Positions 23,282 through 36,106 of a DNA stretch of 64,000 bases are shown piece by piece. The notes below the pieces were generated by a model that was not told the DNA's origin, did not search any database, and was given only the letters and a program-made list of their open reading frames with translations. Within the stretch, counting starts at the first letter, position 1. Each line of letters begins with the position of its first letter. Both the position numbers and the translations under genes were made by a program. The DNA is from Botryotinia globosa (Eukaryota; Ascomycota; Leotiomycetes; Helotiales; Sclerotiniaceae), in NCBI GenBank assembly GCA_014898425.1, contig RCSZ01000001.1, forward strand, positions 1,798,001 through 1,862,000. Reading direction: 5' to 3'.

Positions 23282-23984
23282 GACCGTACCTAGGTTGAAT
23301 CCGTAGAATCGAATCCATAGAATCATTTCTCTGCATCGTAAAGCCAGACCAAACCTTCTTCGGTGAACTTCCAGAAGAAGTTGCGATATGAACTTTGCTA
23401 GGGAGCCCTGTCCTAGTCGTCGACCCGGCAAGTTCACGGTCATGGTCGCGGTGAAAGGAAAGTTAGAAAAGGGAAGGGAAGGCAAGGGAAGGGAAGGGGA
23501 AAATAGGACGGTAGGGATTCTGAGTGGATGATCCATTCTGACGGCTTTCCGTTGCAATCCAATCCGTTTTCTTATCGGTCGGTCAAAATGGTACTTCGTA
23601 CCTTCTCTATGGACCCCGTAATACGTATATATATGGACCATCACGTTACCCATTTAAATTACCATTCACCAATCGGGCAATGAACGACTTCGTTACGTGT
23701 GGTCCACCTATCCCATTTCCAAATTTGCTGATTGCTACTGCAGGAACCGATGCAGGAACAAAGCAGGAACAGAGAGAATGCTTGACAATATGATGAAAGA
23801 CCTCGACCTCAACAAATGCTGCATATGCATGTATGAATATGTACATACAGAGTACGAGTACTGACTTACTGATTAATCAGACTCTACTTACTTATTCTTG
23901 CATCGAAAAAGCAGGAACAACATAAACCTGTCAATCTTGACTGTCAGTCTTGAATAATCATAAGTTCCAATCCAAGACCAATTC

Positions 23985-24146
23985 CCAGTCCCAGTCCAGT
24001 CCAGTTCCAGTTCCAGTTCCAGTTCCAGTTCCAGTTCCAGTTCCAGTCCCAGTCCCAGTCCCAGTCCCAGTCCCAGTCCCAGTCCCAGTCCCAGTCCCAG
24101 TCCCAGTTCCAGTTCCAGTCCCAGTCCCAGTCCTAGTCCTAGTCCT
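23985..24146. repeat. CCAGTY hexanucleotide satellite, about 27 copies
   Basis: Roughly 160 bp of CCAGTC and CCAGTT units, ending in CCTAGTC variants. Runs of the T and C variants alternate in blocks (six T, eleven C, two T, then C). It yields Pro-Val and Thr-Gly dipeptide frames on opposite strands, which are not genes. Confidence 0.93.
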
Positions 24147-27100
24147 TACTTCATAGGAATCTAAGTTTTGTCCCAATTTTTCTGTCCATCCCATTTATGG
24201 TTTTTATTTACCGGTGTCATCTGAAAGTTCCTTCGCTTGTTCCCGTGGGTAGTAATGCCAATGATATGGAGCGTATGTATCTGTACTACATACAGTACAT
24301 ACATACCTATTACCTACACTACTTTATCACGCCAGACGGGCTAGTCAGCGGGGATTCATTCCTAGAGCCCCAAACCCTAGCTTGGCCGCTCGCTGGCGAG
24401 GCTATCGGGCTGGCCATATCTTGGGTTCAATTCAAATGATTTTCAATCTCGAATCTACAATGACCCACTCCCGGCTCGCGGGTTTGGTATTCCTAATGCC
24501 CTCGTCCATTCAATCCTGACCTTGACAAGCTTCACTATTGGAAGAAGGTAGGTCAAAGATTTATGTGGAGTGTCCTTCCTTGCTATTCGAGTCAGGTTAC
24601 ATATCAACCGATGGCTCCATGCAAAGAAAGACGACGCTTGTCAGATGTCCCAGCGGGATGGGACCTGGAAATGAATAATGCTTCGACTCTACTTTACCAA
24701 AGATTGGGCTTGCTGGCGCGAGTTTTTGTCATCAAAGTGGGATTATAGGAATTATAGGAACCAGGCAAAATTGGTCAATAGACTAATAATATCTATCTAC
24801 AAACTACCGCTATAGCACGATTTTCTACAGAACTGCGGACCCTTCTTCCTCACTAACATTCTGCTTGATTTTAGTCTTGATGATCTAGGTACCCAAACGT
24901 GAGGGAAGGTACAGTAGTACCCTATGACATCTTCTTGTAGATCTATCCAGGTCTGAGAATATTCCTTACTATTCTGGGTCTGAGTAACGCGTGATGAAGT
25001 GAATCGAAGTGCGAAATGTACGCATATTTACCTAAGCCTGATCTCATAGCACGACTCAATATTGAAAGTTAGATTTGACAATCAAGTTACCCGTAAGCTT
25101 CATGTATATGCGTCTAGTGTATTGTATTATACTTTACGATATACTTTCTCGATCACGAATGATTCGAAGCTTCGCAAACTCTTTTTTACGGGTTAGAGTT
25201 ACATTCCGAGGGCACTGTGGTCCTCGAGATCTTCCATCGTTCAGAGAATCCTCGAGTACACCGATACGGCACTATTATTCTGATTATGCGTGGAAAGAAT
25301 GGCCGAGGGAGGACTGGAACTGGCTCGAAAACCCCGGATTTCTCGTCTCTACCCTCGAGGGTTATAGATTATGAATCGAGGCTCACCGTTAAGCCCGAAC
25401 TTTTGACTGCAGGCGAGCGGCGCTGCTCGGATAGAAGGAAGAACGGGTTTCAAACATGTTGGAGAAAGTCAATTTGCTGACACACACTCTTCCATTCCAT
25501 GACAATGGCATCCTCGACATCTTCCAATGTGTTTGCCACTGATATGTCTTACTGTATTCTATTCTACAGCCTGAGCGGCGGCAAAAAGCTTAAACTATCG
25601 ATAACAACTCTCTTAATGTATAGCCTGTTTTGATAGTGAGACCAAAAGAAGGGTCCAATACAAGAGGACCCTTCGTGAAGGGATATACGCAGTACATGTC
25701 TCATTAGTCTGATCTACTGGCGTATAACAAATTTTCATTCAAGTAGGTAGGTGGGTTTACAAATTACAAGTATCAATCACGAAGCTATTCAAGAACAAAT
25801 TACTCGAGGATCACTCCGCAACAGCAGTTCGAGACGTCGATCTGAGGCCGAAATGAGTCTGTACTACCTTGAGATACCAGTGTCGGCAGTTCCTACCAAT
25901 TAGTCACTTGGACCCGTAGGCGATGCCGTAAGCCTTTGAAAAGAAGGTTTTGGAAAATCGATTGTGAGGGGTGCAGACGTTCTAGTGATACTTTGAGCGA
26001 TGATAGCGAGATAAGTTTCATCCCAATACTTCACAAACCATGTCCATTTGTGTCGAAGTTCTGGTACACTACTGACCTTCCGGTATTTAAAATAAACGGG
26101 GGCCCGTCCGCTGCCAAATCAGATACCCTTGCCTTCAATTGAGGGTTCCATATCATACCCTGCGACTGCTTCCAGGAAGATGACTGATCTCCCTCTTGTC
26201 TCTGAAGCAGAACCAAACGTCGGATGTTCGTAAGAGAGATAACCATCCAGTGGCATAGCATCCACCTAATGCCACCCATCCACACACACAAGTTACAACA
26301 AACCTTCAGAAAGCTCAGATATACACAGTGGGAAAAAGGCTCGTTCCACTTTTGTATGCAACCACGGACATTCCGCCCGAAAATGTAGCATGTTCTCCGA
26401 GGAATAACATCCTCTTGTCTCTTGAGGGATTAGATATCCGCCAACCTTGTTGACGGGCCTTCGAGAACGTTTCATGAAGCTACAGAACAATTTCAATTAC
26501 GGCATCCATGACCTTGTCCTTTTCCCATATCCATCATCATTTCCAATCTTCCATATCCAGTTTTTCATTTTCTATATTATTGCCAGAGCTGTCAGAGCAT
26601 CGCATGAACCGGACGATTCGCGGTTGATGCCGCAGAGAAAGCAGGTGGGGAAATAGTAATATCATATCCGCTGTTATGATTTGCTGCGGAAGTTTATGCC
26701 GTCTTGAAGATCAAACTCTGGTACACCAAGGTTGGAGCATGTGCATGAAGAAGCCATCCCCCGTTTGACGGATGGAAAAGTTTATGCGGTCTACGATAGA
26801 TTTGCTAGCAATGTATTATGGATAGTAATTATGCACTCTATATTATATACATTACTTGTCATTCTCCACAAGCCTGGGTGTTGATATGAAAGTAGGTGAG
26901 CCTTTTTTTGTACACGTGTCTCGCTTTCTTCTTCTTCTTCGAATTGAAACCGATGATTGAAAGGTGCCAATACCTTTTATTTCGCCTTTTCAATAATCTT
27001 CAGGCTCGTTTGCGACGTACGCTATGATGTTTATTTCCACATCCGGATGTGCCGTTAGATTGCCATGGGCCGTCAAAATCACGAGACTTCTTGAAGTATG

Positions 27101-27226
27101 TAAGAGATTGTGGGTGGAAGTCTGGCCCGGCATACAATCCTTGAAAGCTTTATGAACGGTGAAGAAAGATGAACATGCCATGGCGAGATTGGTTCTGGCG
27201 GTATCCGAAGAAAGCGGTATGTACAT

Positions 27227-28483
27227 TCATCGGTTGCATGTGTGGTCGTATGCATGGGCAAAGTCGAATGCTTGTAAAATGGCTTTGCTGTACACGAGAG
27301 CTGCAAGTACCACCATCATGTGGAAGAGTTGATGAGAAGCTCCAAAAAGATCAAACGTTTTATTGAACCAACGTTCAGGGAACTGTTTCGGTCAGAACTC
27401 ATTCTGCAGGGAACAGTACCTCCTTCAAAGAATTTTATTCACTTTCTTACCTTGATAGCATATGCTGTTGCACCAAGTACATTCAACATCAGCGTGATCA
27501 AAACCCAGGTGATTCCCATCCGTTGATTTTGCACTTGCCAGCCGGATACAGTCGCACCATGGACGACAGGCACCATTGTGACCACGGCTAAGCTGCCAAA
27601 GGTGGCGGCTCGCACAGGTCGAAGAAATGGATCTCGAAAATGAGGTTGAAAAGTAGATACTGAGCAAGCGACTGCTAGGAGTGATAACTTCCTCGAGTTA
27701 GCTTTCTCCACTGCAACAGACAGGAAGGTTAATCACCAGAGCCCAATAAGAGTATCTATGATTTGCAGTATCGCAATAGAAACCATAGTATACAAGAGGA
27801 ATAGTTGCTCCCCACATCAGAAGAATAACTCCCTGGAAATCCAGCTGAGCTCCAAATGTGTCCATTTGGTGGCTATGGTTCATTACGGTATGGTACCTAC
27901 GGGTGACATCAGTTACAAAGCCTCCTGTTGCTTAGAGGACAGAGATTATCAACTCACAACGCCGACAAGCAAAAGCATATCGCCACTCCCGAGAAGTAGA
28001 TCCCACAAACCACGATATCTTCCTTGGTAGCCACAGCATATCTAGGTGGTATCTCAGCCTTGTACAGGTAGACCGGTAGAGCCACGAACAACGCTGCCCC
28101 AATTAAATGAGACCAAATATTGACTACGTGCTTTGTTTAGCTTCAGTATCTCGAACATTATACATCATCCATGCACGGTGAGGATATTGTAACGTTGGGG
28201 TCAGTCTATTCTTACTAGTCTCATTGTGGAGATATCCCCAACTTGCAAAACATTCTCGAAGAGAATTAGATGCCGCTCTATCATCAAAAAAGTCGAACAT
28301 TAGAAATAGTTCTTTGCAAATTCCTCTAGCTTGAAGCACCCACGTGGCACCCTTCCCTCACGCCTTATTCAGAGAACTAAATAAGTTGAGATGAATGCAA
28401 CGTCAAGGCAATGCGAGGTAAGCAAAAGGAAGGAAATATAGACTGCATACCGATATCCCGTCTCGATGAAATGATTATCCTCC
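27227..28483 (-). CDS. PAQR (adiponectin receptor/hemolysin-III-like) membrane protein, 5' end unresolved
   Basis: Seven-helix integral membrane protein of the PAQR family (yeast Izh relatives), proposed ceramidase-like or receptor roles. I joined minus-strand exons 28451-28483, 28216-28277, 27958-28123, 27737-27896, 27451-27687 and 27227-27382; every junction keeps frame. Family marks in order: DNHFIETGYR, SWGYLHNET, INIWSHLIGA, LSALYHTVMNHS with the metal-site Ser/His, FGAQLDF, YYGFYCD, FRDPFLRP, VPVVHG and a C-terminal ASHQLFHMMVV with the two zinc-binding His. Two introns use AAG acceptors, and one donor is GTGATT. The reconstructed part is about 270 aa. Family members are some 40-60 residues longer at the N-terminus, so one or more exons upstream (28.5-29.2 kb) remain unplaced. 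An ATG frame at 29220 and a GTAAGT donor at 28931 are candidates. Confidence 0.78.
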
Positions 28484-31400
28484 CTTCACACAAACAATTA
28501 GCATCTCATCTCAGTCAGCTGATTTCCCCCCCTCCACTCATTCCCCTTCAATCACAAGTCAAGTGATTATACAACCCCTCCACGACTAAAGGGACCCCTC
28601 CATGTCATCAATTACACAAGCGCAACGTCACACTCATGCTTAAAAACCAAACTTATCAAACGAGAGAAAACAGCGTCGAATCCTTCGAGGAATTCGTGTA
28701 GGAAACCATAGTACGAGTATAGTAACAAGCATACGCCAGATCCTTCGATGGCATGGAGAATGCACAGCTGACATTACATACATTACACGCTACAAGTATA
28801 ATATACATAAAGACGTTGCAATGTCGTATTGCGAGGCGAGCGAGAATTTTCGGAATCCTCTTTGCGACTTCATGAATAGCCAACCACGAATGACGGGAGG
28901 ATTGAGGAGAAAAGACCGAGGTAGCACTTACTGTTGCCATATCTCTATCAAGACGTCGTAAGACCGACGCCACAACATCAGCCTGTGCCTTTTTCTCGAA
29001 GAAATTTTCACGGCGTAGTTTGATGGGGGGGGGGAAGGTGTGAGAAGTGTTGCCTGTTCCTGCAGAACTCACCTAATTCGGTCCATGGTTTTAATATCGG
29101 AGGATTACGATTGGAAAACGGATTTGGAATTCCCAATAAGCATGATTTCTCATCATGAAGCGGTTTTCGCGAGAAGTCTCCTTCCTTTCCTGGAGAGAGA
29201 CTCTTTCGTCGATGTACCATGGGGTAGGTAGGATTGTGAATAATAAGTTGATATTTCTGGAATATTGCCTTCCTTATCTGTGGGTGCGGTGACCGTGGGG
29301 GCTGAAACTTCAGACTTCTTTCTTTTTCTTCTTGTGGCTATTTTTGACAAGTTCGAATATACAAAAGACAACCAGACAAGAAAAAAAAACGAAAAAGAAT
29401 TAAACGTCTTGAAATGTTAATTTGAAAATTCATCGCCGGACAATAACTATGTGCCATTCATTCATTCATTGCATTGAACCCACATAACACTGTGCAGGTG
29501 GGAGTTTGAAGTTTTGCGCACACGAACCGAGCGGCGTAATGCGATCAACCGCACATATAAGCCCGTCTCGATTCCATTACTCTCAATGGAGCGATTTCCC
29601 CATCAGATCCGTATATTTCTATGTGAAAATGGCTCAGAAAGGAAACTCCCGTGCCCTTTCCGCGCTTTGATAATCATCTATGTCGCGATTCACACGCCAT
29701 GCTCATCTGCAATTGGTGGTTTCGCATGTGTCGTGTCTGAATGGGGGACAGAAAAGAAAGGAACTGGTGGGAGTACGTACTACGCACTCTCCCATCTAAA
29801 GTCTGACCCATGTCGAAGAAGACTGTGCCTTACATGACTGTCGATGTATGATTGAGAGGTACATTGCAGAGTTACATTCCTCGGGTTTCTTCTTGGCTGA
29901 TGACAGGTGAGATATATTGCTTGTTCGCTGATTGACTGGTGATTATGCGAGGGGTTACGATATATGCAGATAGGTAAGGAAGTTTGGGTGGTATCGCAGG
30001 TAAAAGATGTTTCATCGCATCGATGCCCGTTTTTGTTTCTAATTTATGTTTGAGCAGACAATGGATTGACAATATCAAGGCAGTGGTCCAATTGGTAGAA
30101 TCGTTTTGTTGGAATGATGTTGGTGCTTGCGAGTCCATACTCGTCAATTATCTGGCAGTTCGTTTAATGTACTACAATGCAGGCAGCTAGTAGGGTATAC
30201 TGTAATTGCATGGTCGGCTGGAGGTCGTAACTGCATTAAATACTGACTGCATGTAACATATATGTGAAACCCTTCTGGATAAAGTCGAGGATGGTTCCGG
30301 AAAGAGGATGGTGTGAATTAGTTCCTTAAATCTATCAAGTCTTTCTGATTCTAGGCTCACGCAACCTGTTGGACGTCCACAGAGGTAGGTGGTAGCATAT
30401 CTTTTCTTGGTGAGCCCCTCTAGATCGCTGTCTTCCTCTGATGAAAGAACCCATGGATAGTATACAGCTATGTCTTCTTAGTGAGTCTTTGGCTGAAAAA
30501 ACCCGTTGTTATTATTACATAGTTACGCTACCTTGAGATCAAATTCAAAAGACGGCCGTGATTTCGAATTTACATGAACAGAGAAATCTGCAGTATACTT
30601 CTTTACATGGAGAAGTAATGAATATATCCAAATCAGAAAAGAGATGAGGAAGTTGAGAGGAGTCATATGGAGTAAGATTGATTCTCTATGGCGGCGTGAG
30701 GTTGGAATCGAAGACGGGCTCACATTCTGCGAATGAGTAGTTTTAGATAGAGCAGATTTATAATGATGCTGCTGGTGAAGTGACTTGGAAAAGATATCGC
30801 CATTTGTCGACCCAGTGTCGCTTACCCTTTTGTCGGATGGTGACAATCATTCGGCTACTCGTTCCTCGGCCGAGCCTTCAATGTGCCTTCCTCAACGCAT
30901 TCATTTACTATCGCATTTTGATCTTCAATAAATTATTTGACGTATATTTTCAGTCCTTAGCTAGCCCAATTTGGAGCCCTTAAAGTCCAAAGTCCAAACT
31001 CAACCTTTAAGTTATATCATGAGCCGTAACTGCCCACAAGTAGATATATCGTCTGGTGAGACGTCCGACGGATTTCAACAGATCTTGGATTCAATTCATG
31101 CCCTTTGAAAATATATAAACTCATTTATTCACCCACACTGAACCATTTTACAGGAATTCCTAAATAATACAAAGAAAATGACCGAGAAGTATGTTGGATT
31201 CACGGATTGGTTCTTTCGTTTTGCGCGTGAGTCTATGTATCCACTGTTGCCCCCATGAAATCTATCGAACCAAACAAAATTCGCCCTCTCGCAGCGAGTC
31301 TATTTGAGACATGTTGCTATAAAGATATATGCTGATATCTATCTAGCCTTGGAATTCGCTCATTCGATATTGAGACCAATAAGTTAAGCACTTTCCTTCT

Positions 31401-34400
31401 GCCGCAGCCATCATTTATTTCCCCAACTGACCAGTCTTTTCCATTTTATCATCTGAGATACTACTGGCAGTTGATTTCATGTAATCAACTACATCAACAC
31501 TTTCAGATCTCGTTATTCGATTTCCGACCATAAGTCTATCTCATCCTCTCCAATTGCCCGCTCTTTCTCTCCTATCCTATCCTCCCCTCGAAAGAAAAAG
31601 GCGTGAGTTTCAAAATACTGCACGTTAGCCGGCATGGTATCTCCTTGTAGAGCTTGTGAATCTCAGCGGCCTCATTGCTCTGAATACTAGATTCTAGGCT
31701 ATGTCCAACTTCATCTTTATCTTGTCCTCGAAACGCCACCCCAATGGAGAGGGCATCCATCTCAGAGGAAACCAATATACTTAGTAGTTTAGTAACACTC
31801 TCCCCTTTCCCAGATCTATTCGCTACGCAGACTTTCAGGATCCGAAATGTGCCATGAATGTATAGATCCGATGATTCATGAACAATGGCCAGATCGAAGT
31901 ATCTCGTCTTAGTCAAAATCTTCAAGATTTTATCAATATATACTTGCCTCAGAGAAAGAGATTGGAGTACATTGCTTGTTCTTGTAAAAGAAAGAATTAT
32001 TACATATCGTCCGTATGCAATGAGAATAGATAAACAGACAGCCGAATGGAGAGTCGCTGAAAGCACGGTACTAGAAAATAGACATGGCATTCAGAGCAGG
32101 CAATATAAAATAGAGTCTAGCAGCGCGCCGTTTGCTGGAGCTCCAGACATACAGGTCTTTTGAGTACGGCAGTAACACCCCGATGAGGCCATGAACAGCC
32201 AGTGATTGTTTGCGAAGCAAGACGAGAAGCTTGCTGCGTCGGCTTTGTAGAAGTGAGAATACTACACCACGCTGAATTTGTATAGACCAGACAGCATGTA
32301 TCTGATATTGAACATGAACTGAAACTTGATTATAACTTTTTGTCCGCCTCCAACCTCTATCTGTTCTTCATGCAACAACCCAAATAACATGTACAGAAAA
32401 ACAGTGCTCGTGTCCCATTATAATAGAACAAGGACTTACACATTGGAGTAAGTACTCGCCTGTTTTCGTCACATGCTGTGGAGATGGCAGTACTGCTATC
32501 GCAAGATAGGTACCGTTTCGCACGTTCTCCTTCATCTCACGATTGAAAAATAATGCAATGAAAGCGGTGTTTTCAAGAAGGCATAATTGATGAATATTCA
32601 ATGAATCAACTCCTTTCATCCGGGTATCACAACCGTTTAACTCCATAGAACCAACAACGGAAAAATACATCTTCCATCAAATTTACAGTTCCCCATTCCT
32701 TAACATCTCTAACCTGTTGGCGACAGAGTCCACAGATGGAGTGGCTTTCGGAAGCACAAGCATATCACTAAGAGGTGCACTACCCCTCCCGAACAGTATT
32801 GAGCCACTAGAAAGCGAATTGACGAATTCCCGGCCCCTCACCACATCTGTCGAATGACATGATTGTCCATCGACTACGTCGATATCGTCCTTCAGGTATG
32901 TTATTCTGTCGCTGGAATTACAGTCGGAGCCGCGGTATAGACTGATCCAATCAAAATCTCCCCAGGTAACTTCAAGATCTGTAACTGATTCGCTCCAGTT
33001 CCAGCAATTTGCCATGCCCGTGTTACTGGAAATCTCGGACTTGGCGGGGAAGTTGTCATCGGATATCACACTTTGGGATGTTAGTCGGTTAGGTGATGGG
33101 AGGGGGATATCTATATTTTACCAGCCAAGGTTGACACCGCTCACGCCAATATAGGCGACGACATTTTCGACATTCTCGACGTTTTCAACAAATATTCTCA
33201 TCTGATCCGCAGCGGGTATTACAATGGCTTCAATGGCGGTCATAAAGACACAAAGAAATGAAACGACCGTGGGAGTGTGCATTATGGCAGGTGACTGTGA
33301 TAGAATGGGAGTTGACGGAATGGGCTCGTTGCCGCGATACAGCCGATGGCGAACTTATCAGGTGGAGAGTCAAAGTTGAAGTCGGGAGTCGAACGAGGAG
33401 GTATGCGAATTGAAGCAAAGTCTGAATCTTACTTGGCTACGTATATAAGGGACAAAAGACCTGTAATTTGTTGCTGAACTCTCATGTATAGACGAGGCTT
33501 AGAGTTTTATATACCATGACTCTTATCTGCTAAGGGACCGTATTTACGCAAAAAACGAAGGAATCCATATCGTAAACAAAAGCCTAATCCACAATGAAGG
33601 CTATGCCCAGTTTGCCCAGACATTTCTCACGTCAAATCGTTGTGAACCGACTTCCTATCCAAATCCTACCGAAATAGGGTAGACAGGAAATGCCGTGAAA
33701 GGCGTGGGGAGTTCTCGGTACTCGACAACCAAGGTAGATTCATGACAACCCAACTTGATCGTTGTATAAAGAGCCGATAGAGCGCTACTCCTCCAAGCTT
33801 ATGTAGCAAAAGGAACAGCATAAGCAGGCCAATACAGGTAGGGTGTGGTATACTAGAGTTGCAGAGCATGCAGTTCGTACAAGTTAAATTAACCTGTGGT
33901 GGGTATTCAGTGGGGCCGGCGCTTGCAAGACTGCACACACAATACGATATAGCAATTTCACATGATTAGGTATGATCGGTACCGTGCTATTGAACTGCTG
34001 AAATACCACAATACGAACAGTAGCATGGAACGATCAATTAGACCGGGAAACACACACGCCGAGCGAAGTACGAGTTAAATCCAACATCAAAACATAGGTA
34101 TGGTTGGTGGGTGGTATTACTCACTCATCTGCTAATATAAATCATAGACATCTTAAGGTTACTTTGTAGTTTCCTAGAACTATTTGCCCGTACAATCGTC
34201 GGAGCATCGGAAGCTACATACACGACCTGACTCCTGAGGCACCAAAGATCCAGGTACTGGTGAATTTGTATTTCTATGTGTCATCGCGTCCCCTTTCAGA
34301 ACCTGACAACTAACAACTACCTAGCAACAGCAAGCACCAACACACTCTCCTCGCACACATTCGGCATCTAGATTCATCATGTGCAATGGCGACGCGGAGA

Positions 34401-34807
34401 TTTCACGCTTCCTATGATATCGTGGATATATTGTTAATATCTGTCAATCCTCTTCCTGCCTTCTACCCCGGATTCCAACTCTCCAGTACTCCTTTAGCTC
34501 ATACCTTTATTCAATGCGTTTCGTCCACTTGTGAATAGTCTTGTGCATTGATTCCGTCTGTGTAACTTCTCTTCACCGGAGATGTCGAGATTTGGAAGAT
34601 TTCCCTTATGTCATAGTCGGGAGTGAATTGTTGCTTTGTTTGATGTTTTTTATATGACTCTTGCGTTTGATTTATGCTTAATTCCCTTCTTACTATATAC
34701 ATGTGTTGTATTCCTTTGTATGTAAAACATCTTTTCAAATCCCTGAGGTTTCTTCAGAGTTTCTTTTCTGTTTAGCCACCAAAGTTCTTGGCCCAAAGTT
34801 AGGACCA
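28484..34807. other. Gene-poor interval with possible decayed frames
   Basis: About 6 kb. The 28.5-29.2 kb part may hold 5' exons of the PAQR gene. Between 31572 and 33243 on the minus strand three frames of 100-172 codons lie in tandem; the most upstream begins at an ATG at 33243 and can be spliced at 33113-33069 (GTAAAA donor). I could not join the three into one protein or assign a family. Elsewhere I see only short frames, mostly without ATG. Confidence 0.4.
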
Positions 34808-35742
34808 ATGTCCAACTTCGATTTCGATATAGATTATTATCTGAATCGTATTATTCCTTCCCCTAGACTTTACATACTCCCAACGCCAATCTCCTGGTTC
34901 CTTGGATATCGAACTAAGCCGAGATCTCGAACTGGTAGTCTAGTTATATGGTTCTGGGCTTTCATTGGCGCTTTCTGCGGCATTGCGATTGTCGAAAATA
35001 TATATCGACTTCCATACTTCAAAGAACGTGGCACCCCATTGGTCATCGCAAGTTTTGTATGCTACCAGAAGCTACCATGGTGTCTTTTTGTATCTAACGA
35101 TAACGATAGGGCGCTGCCGCAGTTTTAGAATATAACACAATTGAATCTCCTCTTTCCCAGCCACGAAATGCAATCCTGGGTCAATTACTCGCCTCCATCA
35201 TCGGCGTCGGCATAACAAAACTCTTCGAACTTAGTGCAAAATTCGAGAATCTACGATGGTTGGCTGGTGCTCTTTCAGTCGGTGTAGCTTCCGCTGTGAT
35301 GGGCTTGACTAACACGATTCATCCACCGGCTGGAGCCACTGCCTTGTTAGCTGCTACGTCACCTGAGATCACGGAGATAGGATGGTATCTAATACCTTTG
35401 GTCCTATTAGGGAGCGTGCTCCTGGTTGCTATCGCTTGTGTTGTGAATAACATACAGAGAACTTTCCCCATTTACTGGTGGACGCCGCATTCGCTGAGTA
35501 GCCGGTCTGAAGAAGATATCGAGAAGAGTTCAGAAAGTGCTAGTGCAGTGGAGCAACCAACCGAAATTCAACACATTTCCGAGGAAGGAACAATCAAGAT
35601 TGATAAGCATCACATTATTATACCTAGCTGGCTACCATTGGAGCACGAAGAGAGAGCGATATTGGAGGCGATGCAGACCAGGCTACAGCAGGGATTACAA
35701 AGTTCAAGGACAGCAGGAAGTGACCGGACATTAGTTAGATGA
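34808..35742 (+). CDS. HPP-family integral membrane protein
   Basis: Protein of the HPP family, multi-spanning membrane proteins of uncertain transport role (plant and cyanobacterial members have been linked to nitrite transport in plastids). Exons 34808-35056 and 35110-35742 join in phase 0 (intron 53 bp, donor GTATGC, branch CTAACG, acceptor GATAG), giving 293 aa. Hydrophobic segments lie at about residues 40-62, 75-95, 105-120, 132-150 and 170-190. The signature TIHPPAGATALLAA lies at about 152-165, preceded by GLTN. The last 90 residues are hydrophilic and acidic, then amphipathic, and presumably cytosolic. The start is the ATG before SNFDFDIDYYLNRI; the open frame upstream lacks another good start. 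The gene is convergent with TGS1. Confidence 0.85.
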
Positions 35743-36106
35743 GGCTGTGGATATGTAAACTGTGTAATTCTGGATATATAAGTTACGTGACATATTGTGT
35801 AGTTTGAATTGGTTCAAACCAAGCCCTTCAAATACTAGAGATAGCTATCCTCTTTTCCACATGTATAGATTTATATTATAAGCCACTTGATGCCATCTGC
35901 ATATTTCGAAATTTTGCTCATGTGGCCAAGTCTTCTCCCACCATTTGCCTCAGGAATTTCCGATATGCAACAAAACTTTGTACCAATCCCCACATGATAG
36001 ACCGCAGGTATGCTGCAGCCCTCAGCCCTCAGCCCTCAGGCTTCAAGGCACCTCGACTTGCAGCACCCGGATCTCCGAAGTCTTCATCAAACCGATCAAA
36101 TCGTTA

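Larger units (their letters stand above)
19346..27226. other. Gene-poor, repeat-rich interval
   Basis: Nearly 8 kb in which every frame is short and none matches a family I know on either strand. Joining neighbouring frames through plausible splice sites gave nothing convincing. The stretch carries most of the window's tandem repeats (entries here between 19951 and 24146). The 25.1-25.5 kb and 25.9-26.6 kb parts have frames of 60-100 codons that most often lack an ATG start and are not reported as genes. I saw no terminal inverted repeats or transposase-like protein. Confidence 0.55.

Noticed and set aside
23958..24194. Pro-Val and Thr-Gly dipeptide frames on opposite strands
   Set aside because: Produced entirely by the CCAGTY hexamer array.
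31572..33243. Possible AflR-like regulator domain
   Set aside because: A short Cys/Ala-Pro-Ala-Asn-Gly segment near 32130 recalled the family, but frames around it do not align and there is no zinc cluster.
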